DNA of 24,534 nucleotides from Treponema sp. (GTDB lineage Bacteria > Spirochaetota > Spirochaetia > Treponematales > Breznakiellaceae): the NCBI GenBank assembly GCA_031275535.1, contig JAISOR010000171.1, positions 1 through 24,534 of the forward strand. The letters are read 5' to 3'. Numbering within the stretch: the first letter of the stretch is position 1; each line of letters starts with the position of its first letter. The notes beneath the pieces are model-generated. The model was not told where the DNA came from and ran no database searches. It was given only the letters and a program-made list of their open reading frames with translations. Positions 1 to 7,370 of the stretch are shown here, in pieces. Both the position numbers and the translations under genes were made by a program.

Positions 1-141
1 GAGGAGATCTACGGTATCCGGGCGGCGGTTAAAACCGATGAATACGGCAGGCCCTTTGTCCTGCCCCGGCGGGCGGCTCCCCCGGACACGCGGGAAGCCG
101 GGCTAGGAGCCTTGCAAGAGGAGGCGGCCCATGTTCACTGA
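1..141 (+). CDS. ABC importer ATP-binding protein, C-terminal fragment (haem/iron-siderophore FecE/HmuV type)
   Basis: Reading frame 1 is open from the window edge and stops at TGA 139-141, leaving the last 46 residues of a protein that begins outside the window. The piece starts EEIYGIRAAVKTDEYGRP and continues FVLPRR. Iron-siderophore and haem ABC ATPases usually end this way, with a 'YGV.v.v....GRP.vlP' tail after the nucleotide-binding core. No Walker or signature motif lies inside the window, so the family call rests on this tail and on context. The gene overlaps the next gene by 11 bp, and a substrate-binding protein of the same transporter class lies just downstream. The permease gene would be expected upstream. 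It probably powers haem or iron-chelate import across the inner membrane. Confidence 0.6.
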   Translation, partial: EEIYGIRAAVKTDEYGRPFVLPRRAAPPDTREAGLGALQEEAAHVH

Positions 142-1444
142 ACGGTTCCGTTCCCACCACGATGCGGAACACAGCCTGGAGGCCCTGCTGGGAAAACCCG
201 GCGGTCAGTTGCGGCGGCTCCTCAAGATGAAAAGCTGGTCCGCGGTGGAGGCCCGGCTGAAGGAATCCCCCCAGGGCAAGCGCGAACAGAAGGTTCTACG
301 GGGCATCTACATCCACGTACCCCACTGCGACAGGATCTGTAGTTTTTGTAACCTCAACCGGACGGAACGGAAGGGCGCGGATCTGGACGCCTACGCCGGT
401 TATATAGCCGGAGAAATCAAGACCTACGGCGCGTATCCCTACATCCGGGAACAGCCCTTCAACGCGGTGTATTTTGGCGGCGGCACCCCCACGGTTCTTA
501 GCACGGATCAACTATCCCGGATACTGGACGCCCTCCATCAGCACATCCCCCTGGCGGAGGACTGCGAGATCACCCTGGAATCGACCCAGCATAACCTGGG
601 GGCGAAGAAAGCCGCGGCCCTGGCGGACCTGGGGGTAAACCGTTTCAGCATAGGAATCCAGACCTTTTCCGACCGGGGCAGGAAGATCCTGGGCCGGACC
701 TACCCGGGCGAAAGGGCCCTGGAGGATCTGCGGGAACTCCGGGCCGCGTTCAAGGGGGTCCTGGGGATCGACATCATCTACAGTTACCCGGACCAAAGCA
801 TCGAAGAGATAAGCCGGGACGCGGAGATATGCCTTTCCTCCGGGGTGGACAGCGTAAGCTTCTATTCCCTTATGATCCACCAGGGTTCGGCCCTGGCAAA
901 ATCCATTGATCGGGGTGAAACCCAATTTGTCAGGGACATCGAGTTTGACCGGGCCCGGCACCATCTCTTTTACAAACGCCTTACCGAATCGGGCTTTGCC
1001 CTGCTGGAACTTTCCAAGCTGGTCCGGCCCGGCAGGGACGCCTACCGTTACATCCATATCCAGTATGAGAACGGCGACCTTATCCCCATCGGCTCCGGCG
1101 CGGGGGGAAGGATCGCGGGGTTTCAGATCTACTCCATGGCACCGGGCAGGCGTTTTGTATCCCCGGAAAACGAAGAATACCGCCGCTACTACCGGATGCT
1201 GGGGGAACTCCAATTTGGTTTGTACGATCCCGCCGCTCTGGCCCGTTTTCTCGGGTCCCCCGGGGCGGAAAAGGCGATTCTTGAAAAGATAGAGGAATTA
1301 AGCGGCCAGGGTTTTTTGGTCCCCGGGCCGCAAAGCTCCACATGGTCATTGAGCCCGGACGGTGTGTTCTGGGGAAACAATATCGCGGTGGAGGTCCTCA
1401 GGGCCGCCATTACCGCAAAGCAGGGAGAGTTGGCAAATGTGTAG
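131..1444 (+). CDS. hutW: Radical SAM haem-utilisation protein, HutW/ChuW (anaerobilin synthase) type
   Basis: This 437-residue protein carries the CxxxCxxC motif of radical SAM enzymes at C66, C70 and C73 (VPHCDRICSFC), followed by GGGTPT at 116-121, a standard SAM-binding glycine motif. The overall pattern is the HemN/HemW superfamily. The length (ChuW is about 445 aa) and the position inside a haem-transport operon favour HutW/ChuW over coproporphyrinogen dehydrogenase HemN or the chaperone HemW. ChuW uses SAM radical chemistry to open haem without oxygen, giving a linear tetrapyrrole and free iron. It should act in the cytoplasm on haem delivered by the neighbouring ABC importer. The start is supported by an AGAGGAGG ribosome site at 117-124. 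The start overlaps the upstream ATPase gene and the stop overlaps the downstream binding-protein gene, so translation is probably coupled. Exact activity is inferred. Confidence 0.82.
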   Translation: MFTERFRSHHDAEHSLEALLGKPGGQLRRLLKMKSWSAVEARLKESPQGKREQKVLRGIYIHVPHCDRICSFCNLNRTERKGADLDAYAGYIAGEIKTYGAYPYIREQPFNAVYFGGGTPTVLSTDQLSRILDALHQHIPLAEDCEITLESTQHNLGAKKAAALADLGVNRFSIGIQTFSDRGRKILGRTYPGERALEDLRELRAAFKGVLGIDIIYSYPDQSIEEISRDAEICLSSGVDSVSFYSLMIHQGSALAKSIDRGETQFVRDIEFDRARHHLFYKRLTESGFALLELSKLVRPGRDAYRYIHIQYENGDLIPIGSGAGGRIAGFQIYSMAPGRRFVSPENEEYRRYYRMLGELQFGLYDPAALARFLGSPGAEKAILEKIEELSGQGFLVPGPQSSTWSLSPDGVFWGNNIAVEVLRAAITAKQGELANV

Positions 1445-2468
1445 AAATACAAAGTCAGTGATACTGTTGATAGTAGTGTTACTGTTTCTTGGGGCCTCCC
1501 GCGGCGGGAGCCTGGCCGCGGCGGGGCGGAAGGACGCGGCCTCTCCGGACAGCCCCGCCGGAAGCCCGGGCCGGGGGGCGGAAAATTCCGCGTCCGGGGA
1601 AATAAGCCCCGCGCTGTATTGGCGGCTGGTTGAAGAAAACGGCGGCTCCTTTGTCGTTGACGGGGCGGACCACAGGGTCCCCCTTAGGGCTTACCGGCGG
1701 CTTGTCGTTATTTCTCCCGGCGCGGTGGAGGTCCTCTATATGATAGGCGCGGAATCCGCCATCGCCGGCCTCACCTCCGGCCGGGACCCGATCTGGCCGG
1801 AAGAAAAGACCGTCCTCCTTCCCAGCGTGGGGAATACGGCGCGGCCGAATCTTGAGGCCATCATTGCCCTGGAACCGGACCTGGTCATCGGCAACGGGAT
1901 GACCGCCGCGCTCATGGCGGATCTTGCCTCCCGGGATTACGCCGTACTCCTCCACAACGCCGATTCCCTGGCGGACATTTTTAACAGCGCCCTGATCCTG
2001 GGAATGCTCACCGGAAAAGAGGCCGAGGCCCGGGCGCTGGTGGCGGAAAAAGAGGCCCAACTCGATTCCCTTAAAGCGGAACTGGAAGACAAGCCCCTTA
2101 ATTTGAAGGGGGCCTTCCTCTATTCCGCCAGTCCCATTATGGCCTTTACCTCCGAATCCCTGCCCGGGGAGATCCTCAAAATCCTGGGGGTAGAAAACAT
2201 AGCCGCCGGATTAAACGCCGCCCAGCCCATACTCTCGGCGGAGTACATCCTGTCCCAAAACCCGGATTTTCTTTTCGGCGCCATGGCCATCGCCAAACCC
2301 GAAGACATCCTTACCGCCGATTCGGTGATAATGCAAACCCGGGCGGGAAGGGAAAAGAACATCAGCATTGTGCCGTCGTCGCTGTTTCTGCGTACCTCTC
2401 CCCGGATCGTGGAAAGCCTTTTGGAGTTATACGGGGAAATTAAAAAGTACGCAAGGCCGGGAGCATAG
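1437..2468 (+). CDS. Periplasmic haem/iron-chelate ABC transporter substrate-binding protein
   Basis: A 343-residue exported protein with a signal peptide (K6, then a hydrophobic stretch at about 8-18, ending near LAAA). Then come the hallmarks of the type III periplasmic binding family (Peripla_BP_2/BtuF/FecB): an N-lobe segment RLVVISPGAVEVLYMIGAE, then NLEAIIALEPDLVIGNG, a long connecting helix rich in Glu/Lys, and a C-lobe with ILSAEYILSQNPDFLF. This class delivers haem, siderophores or cobalamin to FecCD/BtuC-type permeases. The frame is open further upstream, but ATG 1437 is chosen because AGGGAGAG sits 7 nt before it and because it gives a signal peptide at the very N terminus. The start overlaps the hutW stop by 8 bp. 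Neighbours point to haem as substrate, but sequence alone does not exclude another iron chelate. Confidence 0.82.
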   Translation: MCRNTKSVILLIVVLLFLGASRGGSLAAAGRKDAASPDSPAGSPGRGAENSASGEISPALYWRLVEENGGSFVVDGADHRVPLRAYRRLVVISPGAVEVLYMIGAESAIAGLTSGRDPIWPEEKTVLLPSVGNTARPNLEAIIALEPDLVIGNGMTAALMADLASRDYAVLLHNADSLADIFNSALILGMLTGKEAEARALVAEKEAQLDSLKAELEDKPLNLKGAFLYSASPIMAFTSESLPGEILKILGVENIAAGLNAAQPILSAEYILSQNPDFLFGAMAIAKPEDILTADSVIMQTRAGREKNISIVPSSLFLRTSPRIVESLLELYGEIKKYARPGA

Positions 2469-2497
2469 TTTAATTCAGGAAATAAGGAGAATAGGCC

Positions 2498-3160
2498 ATG
2501 CTTGGTTTGTTCATACGGGGCGGCTGGGTAATGTACCCCCTGCTTGTCTTTTCAGTTCTCGCCCTGGGGGTAATCCTTGAACGGGGTTTTTATTTCTTTC
2601 TAAGCCGCCAGCGCCTGGACAGATTCCTTAAAGCCCTGGGCTGCGAAGGAAACACCGGGGAGCTTTTTGTATTGAAGCAAAACCTTAAAGCCCAAAACAG
2701 CCGGGGCTATCTTACCCAAATGACCCAGGTCTATTTCGATTGTATCGGTGAAGAAGCGGCTTCCGAAAAACTCTTTGCCGCGGGTTCCGAAATTATACGG
2801 AAAAGCGAAAAACGCCTTTCCGTTTTGGCTTCCATCGCCCACCTTGCCCCCCTGTGCGGCCTTTTCGGCACCGTGCTGGGGATGATTGAGGTGTTCCGCA
2901 AGCTGGAATCCATAGGCGGGCGGGCGGATGTGGGCCTCCTCTCCGGCGGCATTTGGGTCGCTCTGCTTACCACCGCCTTTGGACTTCTCATAGCCATTCC
3001 TACCTTGATAGCCCACCATTATTTTTCGGACCAGGTAAGTGAACGCTCGGAGGATCTTCAGTTTTTGATCTCCCGCCTCAATGTCCATACCGGTGCGGCG
3101 CTTTCCATGGATTCAAAAGAAGATGCGGAGAATTTGTATGAAGCCATTTCTGCGACGTAA
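2498..3160 (+). CDS. exbB: ExbB/TolQ family proton channel protein of the TonB energy-transducing complex
   Basis: This 220-residue inner-membrane protein has the three-helix layout of ExbB/TolQ: TM1 at about 10-34, a cytoplasmic stretch, TM2 at about 108-133 (LAPLCGLFGTVLGMIEVF, the MotA/TolQ/ExbB signature) and TM3 at about 150-176 (ALLTTAFGLLIAIPT). With ExbD it forms the proton-driven stator that energises TonB. It starts at ATG 2498 with AAGGAGA at 2484-2490, 29 bp after the binding-protein gene. It overlaps exbD by 23 bp. ExbB rather than TolQ is preferred because a tonB gene and a TonB-dependent receptor are adjacent and no tolA, tolB or pal gene is present. Confidence 0.9.
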   Translation: MLGLFIRGGWVMYPLLVFSVLALGVILERGFYFFLSRQRLDRFLKALGCEGNTGELFVLKQNLKAQNSRGYLTQMTQVYFDCIGEEAASEKLFAAGSEIIRKSEKRLSVLASIAHLAPLCGLFGTVLGMIEVFRKLESIGGRADVGLLSGGIWVALLTTAFGLLIAIPTLIAHHYFSDQVSERSEDLQFLISRLNVHTGAALSMDSKEDAENLYEAISAT

Positions 3161-3542
3161 GACACGAAACGCGGGAATCGATATTACTCCCCTGATGGAT
3201 ATTGTATTCCAACTGTTGTTGTTTTTTATCCTTACATCGGCTTTTCTCGAACCCGGCCTGCCCCTGGAACTTCCCCATTCTCCCCAGGAAAATGAACGGA
3301 CCGAAACCGACATGGTCATATCCATTGATGCGGAAGGCCGGATTTTCCTCAACGACGTCCCCGCTTCCCCGGAAACGGTGGAGGCCGCTGTTTCCGCGCT
3401 GGCCCGGGAAAAGCCCGGCGCCGCGGTAATCCTCCGGGGGGACAAAAAGGTGCGGTACGGCGTTTTTTTTGAAGTCCTGGACAGCATAAGGAACGCGGGA
3501 ATTCAAACCATAAGCCTGGCCTATGAGAACGAGGAATCTTAA
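3138..3542 (+). CDS. exbD: ExbD/TolR family biopolymer transport protein
   Basis: A 134-residue protein with a short basic cytoplasmic N terminus, one transmembrane helix (residues about 16-36) and a periplasmic domain of about 95 residues. The segment ITPLMDIVFQLLLFFILTSA is the ExbD/TolR signature. D21 matches the conserved membrane aspartate that carries protons (D25 in E. coli ExbD). The frame is open from 3081, but ATG 3138 is preferred: GGAG at 3127-3130 lies 7 nt upstream, and ExbD proteins normally begin only 10-20 residues before this motif. The gene overlaps exbB at its 5' end by 23 bp and tonB at its 3' end by 20 bp, indicating tight translational coupling and a defined stoichiometry. 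Confidence 0.9.
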   Translation: MKPFLRRKTRNAGIDITPLMDIVFQLLLFFILTSAFLEPGLPLELPHSPQENERTETDMVISIDAEGRIFLNDVPASPETVEAAVSALAREKPGAAVILRGDKKVRYGVFFEVLDSIRNAGIQTISLAYENEES

Positions 3543-4197
3543 CCCCCTTTTTTTAACCCTAGGCCTTTCGGTTTTTATCCACGGCGGCGTTCTGTGGCTG
3601 GCTTCCGGGGGTCCCCCTGCGGCTCAGCCGGACAGGAACCGCGCGGTCCCGGTAACCGTACTCCCGCCCGTTCCCCCGCCGGAAAACCCGCCCATGACCC
3701 TTCCCCCGGAAGCTCCGCCGCCCATAGCGGAACCCGCGCCCATAAGGGAAGCCGCCGTACCGTTAGCGGAAACCGTAAGCCCCGCGGCGGAAGCCGCCGT
3801 GCCTGCGGAGGCATCCGTTGCGGAAACTCCCCCCGAAGCGCCGGCGGGGCAGCAGGGCTTTTTTGCGCCGGTCTCCGCGTCTTTTATCCGGCCCGAACTC
3901 AGGGAAGAGGCCATAAACCGGTATGCGGCGATGATCCGCAGTCTTATTGATAAGCGCAAGGAATATCCCTACCAGGCCCGCCGGCAGGATCAGGAAGGCT
4001 CCGTTCAGGTACGCTTTACCCTGTCCCGGCAGGGGGCTTTGACCGGGGACCCGGTGGTGGAAAAAGGATCCCGCCACCGCCTTTTGAACGAATCCGCCCT
4101 AAAAGCGGTAAAAGACGCCGCCCCCTATCCCCCCTTTCCGGAAGAAGTCCCGGAGGAAGCAATGAGCTTTCAGGTAACGGTGGCCTTTTCCCTTTAG
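3523..4197 (+). CDS. tonB: TonB energy transducer
   Basis: This 224-residue protein has the classic TonB plan. An N-terminal signal-anchor helix (residues about 8-28) contains H20 in SVFIHGGVLW, matching the conserved histidine of the TonB anchor. A Pro/Ala/Glu-rich periplasmic linker (about 32-115) has many PP pairs and AxxA repeats. A C-terminal TonB_C domain (about 135-224) has EYPYQARRQDQEGSVQVRFTL and ends on beta strand SFQVTVAFSL. It would span the periplasm and contact the TonB box of the receptor encoded by the convergent gene at 5218-7158. It is the last gene of the plus-strand haem operon. No clear ribosome site precedes ATG 3523, which fits coupling to the overlapping exbD gene. 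Confidence 0.88.
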   Translation: MRTRNLNPLFLTLGLSVFIHGGVLWLASGGPPAAQPDRNRAVPVTVLPPVPPPENPPMTLPPEAPPPIAEPAPIREAAVPLAETVSPAAEAAVPAEASVAETPPEAPAGQQGFFAPVSASFIRPELREEAINRYAAMIRSLIDKRKEYPYQARRQDQEGSVQVRFTLSRQGALTGDPVVEKGSRHRLLNESALKAVKDAAPYPPFPEEVPEEAMSFQVTVAFSL

Positions 4198-4228
4198 CTA
4201 TTGGGCAAGCAGGCCCGCTCTTTTGTGC

Positions 4229-4261
4229 AAAAAAATGTCCCGCCTGGTGTAAGGCGGGACA
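4229..4261 (-). terminator. Rho-independent terminator for the receptor-hmuY unit
   Basis: GTCCCGCC (4237-4244) and GGCGGGAC (4253-4260) form a G+C-rich stem with an 8-nt loop, extended to 9 bp by T4236/A4261. Read on the minus strand, the stem runs straight into seven T residues (4229-4235). That is the right geometry for transcripts from the HmuY-like gene, whose stop is about 135 bp upstream in that direction. On the plus strand there is no adjacent T-tract, so termination of the tonB transcript here is less certain. Confidence 0.78.
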
Positions 4262-4269
4262 AGCAAGGA

Positions 4270-4354
4270 GGCGTTTTTTACTTGAGCCTGTTCCAAAACC
4301 CGGCTGATACGAACCGGCGGTTCGACGAACCTTTGGTTTGATGGAACAAACGCC
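4270..4354. other. Structured non-coding stretch with nested inverted repeats
   Basis: Three nested inverted repeats lie between the convergent haem operons: GGCGTTT (4270-4276) with AAACGCC (4348-4354); TGTTCCA (4289-4295) with TGGAACA (4342-4348); and a compact inner hairpin CGAACC-GGC-GGTTCG (4310-4324). The outer arms share base 4348, so they cannot all pair at once. The inner part also holds the 13-bp palindrome GGTTCGACGAACC (4319-4331), whose 11-bp core recurs at 10981-10991. On the minus strand this lies in the 3' UTR of the hmuY transcript. It could be a repeat element, an mRNA-stabilising structure or a terminator accessory. No coding frame was found here. Confidence 0.45.
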
Positions 4355-4396
4355 CTAAAAGTTTTACAGAACCCCAAGGGAGGGATTCAAGGAACT

Positions 4397-5149
4397 TTAG
4401 AAATTCTGGTATGTTACCAGCCAATTATCCTTCGAAGACGCAAATTCATAAGCAATTTGTATCTTCGAATAATGCTCGCCATCACCATGACGGATGATGT
4501 AGACCTGACCTGACGAGGCAAATGTCGGGCCGCCTCCTCCACTATGTTCCTGCGTGTAATATTGATACTGATCGTACTTGTAATCGGTAAAAGGGCCGGT
4601 AGCGGGATACCCTGAATAATCTCCTGACCCTGCGACATAACTGCCTATATCATTAGTAGTTCCGTCGCCATACCCATACCCAACATAGGTCATAACGTTG
4701 AACCGGGTGTGAGCAGTTGGCGCCGCCCCCATTCCTGTATATAAATACTTGCCGACATCAACGTTATAGTTAACGCCTCCAACTGCGAAGTCCTTTTGTT
4801 CCCCATAACTTACATCAGCCAAATTGGTTTTTCCGGTATGCCGTACGCCTCCATTGCCTTTTCCTTCACCTTCGCCTTTGGCCGAATCTCCGCTGTTGGT
4901 ATAAATGAGCCGTGTCCGGCTAAAGGCGATGTCCCATTTATTGGTTTCTATGTCAGCGCCGGTTACCTCTGCCCCCGTACTCAGGGAGTAATACTTTGTG
5001 CCATCAGCCGTGGCAAGGGATACGGCCGGAAGGGATTTTTGTTCTCCTCCGTAGTTCGTATCTTCACCCGGATCGGTGTCGCAGCCCAGGAAGAGCGCGG
5101 CGGTACAAAAAAGCACAAGAAACCCTAAAAGAACTTTTCCGTGTTTCAT
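4397..5149 (-). CDS. HmuY-like haem-binding lipoprotein
   Basis: A 250-residue predicted lipoprotein: hydrophobic signal sequence, then lipobox LFLGC with the acylated cysteine at C23. The body follows the HmuY family pattern: KYYSLSTGAEV, then TNKWDIAFSRTRLIYTNSG around W72, and near the end VYIIRHGDGEHYSKIQIAYEF. HmuY of Porphyromonas gingivalis is a surface haemophore that hands haem to a TonB-dependent receptor. Here the receptor gene lies 68 bp upstream on the same strand, the reverse of the usual hmuY-hmuR order. The frame is open to 5212, but ATG 5149 is chosen for its AAGGAG site (spacing 7) and lipoprotein signal. A Gly/Glu/Lys-rich loop at about 86-102 looks low-complexity. Haem as ligand is inferred; the axial ligands cannot be assigned by eye. 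Confidence 0.8.
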   Translation of the reverse strand: MKHGKVLLGFLVLFCTAALFLGCDTDPGEDTNYGGEQKSLPAVSLATADGTKYYSLSTGAEVTGADIETNKWDIAFSRTRLIYTNSGDSAKGEGEGKGNGGVRHTGKTNLADVSYGEQKDFAVGGVNYNVDVGKYLYTGMGAAPTAHTRFNVMTYVGYGYGDGTTNDIGSYVAGSGDYSGYPATGPFTDYKYDQYQYYTQEHSGGGGPTFASSGQVYIIRHGDGEHYSKIQIAYEFASSKDNWLVTYQNF

Positions 5150-5170
5150 ATCGAAACTCCTTGTTTTATA

Positions 5171-5184
5171 CGGGCTTAAGCCCG
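5171..5184. promoter_or_regulatory. 14-bp perfect palindrome between receptor and HmuY genes
   Basis: CGGGCTTAAGCCCG is perfectly self-complementary and sits in the 68-bp gap between the receptor stop and the hmuY-like ribosome site, about 22 bp before the hmuY start codon. It may act as an operator or, in RNA, as a small processing or stability element that lets the lipoprotein be made at a different level from the receptor. Function is inferred. Confidence 0.4.
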
Positions 5185-5217
5185 CATGTATCTTAATATC
5201 CGTAAAAGCCAACGGCC

Positions 5218-7158
5218 CTATAAGGAATATTTAAAACCCAGCGTAAAGGTCTGGCCCACGGTGGGGCCCAAAGGATCGATAAGCCCGGTGATGTTGTCCA
5301 CCGAAGCATTGATTTTAAAATGTTCAGCAAAGGTTATGGAAAAATAAAAGTCCAGAATAAACCGGGGGTCGTAGGAGTCGTCATCGGGGTCCAGGGGCGA
5401 AAAAAACCGGCTTTGGAGATAGGTATAGATACCCGCTTTTTTATAATCCCAGCCCAGTTTTGCCTTTACCGTGTGGGCCGGCTGACCGTGGAGTTCATCT
5501 TCTTCGGTACGGTCGTAGGAGTAGAGCCAACTGTAGCCGGCAGAAACAAAGGCGCTCTTGAACAGGGTCAGCCGTCCTTCGGTGTCAAAGCCGGTCCGCA
5601 GGGACCGGGCGACGTTCCTGTTTTGGTAGGTCACGGTTCCCGATGGGGAGGTACTCACATAATCGTAGAGAATCTCGTTCCACAGTTCCGTGTAGTACCC
5701 GTTGATCTGGGCAAAGAAAAGATCCGTTTTTGAATATTCCAGGGCCAGATTGAAACCCAGGGCGTATTCGGGGTTGAGGTCTTTGTTTCCCAGCACCGTG
5801 GGATGGCCCGCCACCACCGTGTCGTCCATTGATACGTAAAGGTCGCTAAAGCTGGGCGCCCGGTACCCCAGACCCGCGCCTCCCAGGAGCCTGAAACCTT
5901 TCGGCAGGTGAACCATGGCGGAAAGTTTTGGCGCTCCCCCCAGGCCAAATTGGGAACTCCGTTCCCCCCGGGCGCCCAGGATGAACGAATAGCGGTCTTC
6001 CCGGAAATATTCGGCCTGTGCATAGAGGGCCTCCTTGTCTACCGCGGCAAAGGTTCCGTTGTTGCGGAGGTTGTACTTGTCCATGGAGTTATAGGCCCCC
6101 TCCAGGCCCGCGGTAAAAATAAAATTGCTGACGCCGTCGTAAGTCCCTATAGCCTCGAAGGCCGCGATATTTTCATATTCGTGATTATTCCCCGTGGTCC
6201 ATGTTTTCATAATCCCCGAATAGGTATCCATGTCCCGCTGATAGTAGTCGTCGTACAGCCGCAGGGTCAGGTTCCCGCTCCAGGGGGCCAGCTTCGCCTC
6301 GATGTACCCGCCGGCCCGTATATAGTCCCGGCGGGTAAGGCTGCCCGTACTGCTTGTCTGCTCATCGCTTCGCATAGCCATAAAGGAACCGCCGGCGGAC
6401 ATTTCCGCGTTGTTCCCCAGGGGAAAGGCGGTATCCAATCCGGCTCTCCCCCGGTAGTATTCGGGAAGCAGAGAGGCGCTCTCGTTTTCGTTAAAGTAAA
6501 AAGCCCCCCGGGAACCTTCCAGGCTGACGGAATTCCTGGTCGCGGCGATGGGGAAACCGACGACCGCGGTCAAATGCTGTTCCCGGATGGGATTAAAATC
6601 CTCAAAGGCCCCGGGTTTTTCAGGGGTGTCGGGATCGTTATAAGCCAGGAGGAAGCTGTTGCTGATGCCGGCCTGAACACTGAGTTCATCCCCCGGTTTT
6701 TTGGTGATGATGTTGATCACCCCGCCGATACCGTCGGAACCGTAAAGGGCCGACTGGGGTCCCCGGACTATCTCTATCCTCTCCACGTTGGCCAGGGGCA
6801 TGGTGTCCCCGTCGAGCCGCTGGCTTACCCTGCCGGTAAGCCTCTTGCCGTCGACCAGGTAGAGAACCCGGCCTTCCCCCATGCCCTGGAGTTGTACTTC
6901 GTCCCCCATGGGGCCGCCGGTATACATGATGCCGTAATCCTCAAGGACCTCCGTTACCGTCGCGGCGCTGGAGTTTTCAATTTCCTCCGCCGTAATGACT
7001 TCGGTGACCACCGGTGTATCCCTAAGGCGTTTTTCCGTCCGGGTGCCGGTAACGGTTATATCGTCAAGCTGGTATGGATCGTCCGCTTCCTGGGCAAAAA
7101 CAGCCCCGCAAAACATCAACAGGAACGTACAGAACAAAAGGACCCGTGTCATATTCAT
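5218..7158 (-). CDS. TonB-dependent outer-membrane receptor, probable haem/haemoprotein receptor (HmuR-like)
   Basis: This 646-residue protein has a signal peptide (about 1-22, ending AVFA), a TonB-box-like segment DDITVTGTR at 32-40, and a plug domain. The plug motifs include VERIEIVRGPQSALYGSDGIGGVINIITKKPG, split here as VERIEIVRGPQSALYGSD then GIGGVINIITKK. A 22-strand-type beta barrel rich in alternating aromatic residues follows, ending TFTLGFKYSL. The family imports scarce ligands through the outer membrane using TonB. The start ATG 7158 has GAGAGGG 5 nt upstream; a second ATG two codons later is worse spaced. Pairing with an HmuY-like lipoprotein, TonB-ExbBD and a haem-opening enzyme makes haem the most likely ligand. 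The final residue is Leu rather than the common Phe. Cobalamin or siderophore transport cannot be excluded. Confidence 0.85.
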   Translation of the reverse strand: MNMTRVLLFCTFLLMFCGAVFAQEADDPYQLDDITVTGTRTEKRLRDTPVVTEVITAEEIENSSAATVTEVLEDYGIMYTGGPMGDEVQLQGMGEGRVLYLVDGKRLTGRVSQRLDGDTMPLANVERIEIVRGPQSALYGSDGIGGVINIITKKPGDELSVQAGISNSFLLAYNDPDTPEKPGAFEDFNPIREQHLTAVVGFPIAATRNSVSLEGSRGAFYFNENESASLLPEYYRGRAGLDTAFPLGNNAEMSAGGSFMAMRSDEQTSSTGSLTRRDYIRAGGYIEAKLAPWSGNLTLRLYDDYYQRDMDTYSGIMKTWTTGNNHEYENIAAFEAIGTYDGVSNFIFTAGLEGAYNSMDKYNLRNNGTFAAVDKEALYAQAEYFREDRYSFILGARGERSSQFGLGGAPKLSAMVHLPKGFRLLGGAGLGYRAPSFSDLYVSMDDTVVAGHPTVLGNKDLNPEYALGFNLALEYSKTDLFFAQINGYYTELWNEILYDYVSTSPSGTVTYQNRNVARSLRTGFDTEGRLTLFKSAFVSAGYSWLYSYDRTEEDELHGQPAHTVKAKLGWDYKKAGIYTYLQSRFFSPLDPDDDSYDPRFILDFYFSITFAEHFKINASVDNITGLIDPLGPTVGQTFTLGFKYSL

Positions 7159-7221
7159 ACAAACCCTCTCGCAAAAGCTGGTAATATAAAATCATACAAT
7201 CTTATATATTAAGTTACTATC

Positions 7222-7238
7222 AACTAACTTTATTAGTT
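7222..7238. promoter_or_regulatory. Candidate operator at the start of the receptor transcript
   Basis: AACTAA (7222-7227) and TTAGTT (7233-7238) form a 6-bp inverted repeat with a 5-bp spacer. On the minus strand it begins about 7 bp after the -10 box at 7246-7251, so it covers roughly +1 to +17 of the receptor transcript. That is a normal place for a repressor such as an iron- or haem-responsive regulator. It does not match the classical Fur box well, and the bound factor is unknown. Confidence 0.42.
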
Positions 7239-7245
7239 TTAGATA

Positions 7246-7274
7246 ACAATATGCTCAAATAAAAATCATGTCAA
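7246..7274 (-). promoter_or_regulatory. Sigma70-type promoter for the receptor-hmuY unit
   Basis: On the minus strand, -35 TTGACA (7269-7274) and -10 TATTGT (7246-7251) are separated by 17 bp in an A+T-rich intergenic region, about 90 bp upstream of the receptor start codon. The -35 is a perfect consensus and the -10 matches 4 of 6 bases. Confidence 0.65.
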
Positions 7275-7303
7275 GCGTTTTTTTGTCTTTTCAATATAAA
7301 CTG

Positions 7304-7333
7304 TTGACGGAATGTGTTACAATAATGTAACAT
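7304..7333 (+). promoter_or_regulatory. Promoter overlapped by an 18-bp palindromic operator, upstream of the DUF454 gene
   Basis: A possible -35 TTGACG (7304-7309) and -10 TAACAT (7328-7333) are 18 bp apart. The spacer and -10 are covered by TGTTACAATAATGTAACA (7315-7332), two perfect 7-bp arms around a 4-bp centre. This layout suggests repression by a dimeric regulator binding over the -10 region. It is divergent from the receptor promoter, so one regulator could act on both. Confidence 0.5.
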
Positions 7334-7370
7334 ATTACCGGGGACCTGTACGGGTATGTGAGGAGGCATT

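Noticed and set aside
1362..1436. Upstream extension of the substrate-binding protein
   Set aside because: It overlaps hutW by over 80 bp and would bury the signal peptide. ATG 1437 has a good ribosome site.
5908..7212. 434-codon open frame antisense to the TonB-dependent receptor
   Set aside because: The opposite strand encodes a clear receptor family with signal peptide and plug motifs. The antisense product has no recognisable domain and is explained by G+C-rich codon bias.
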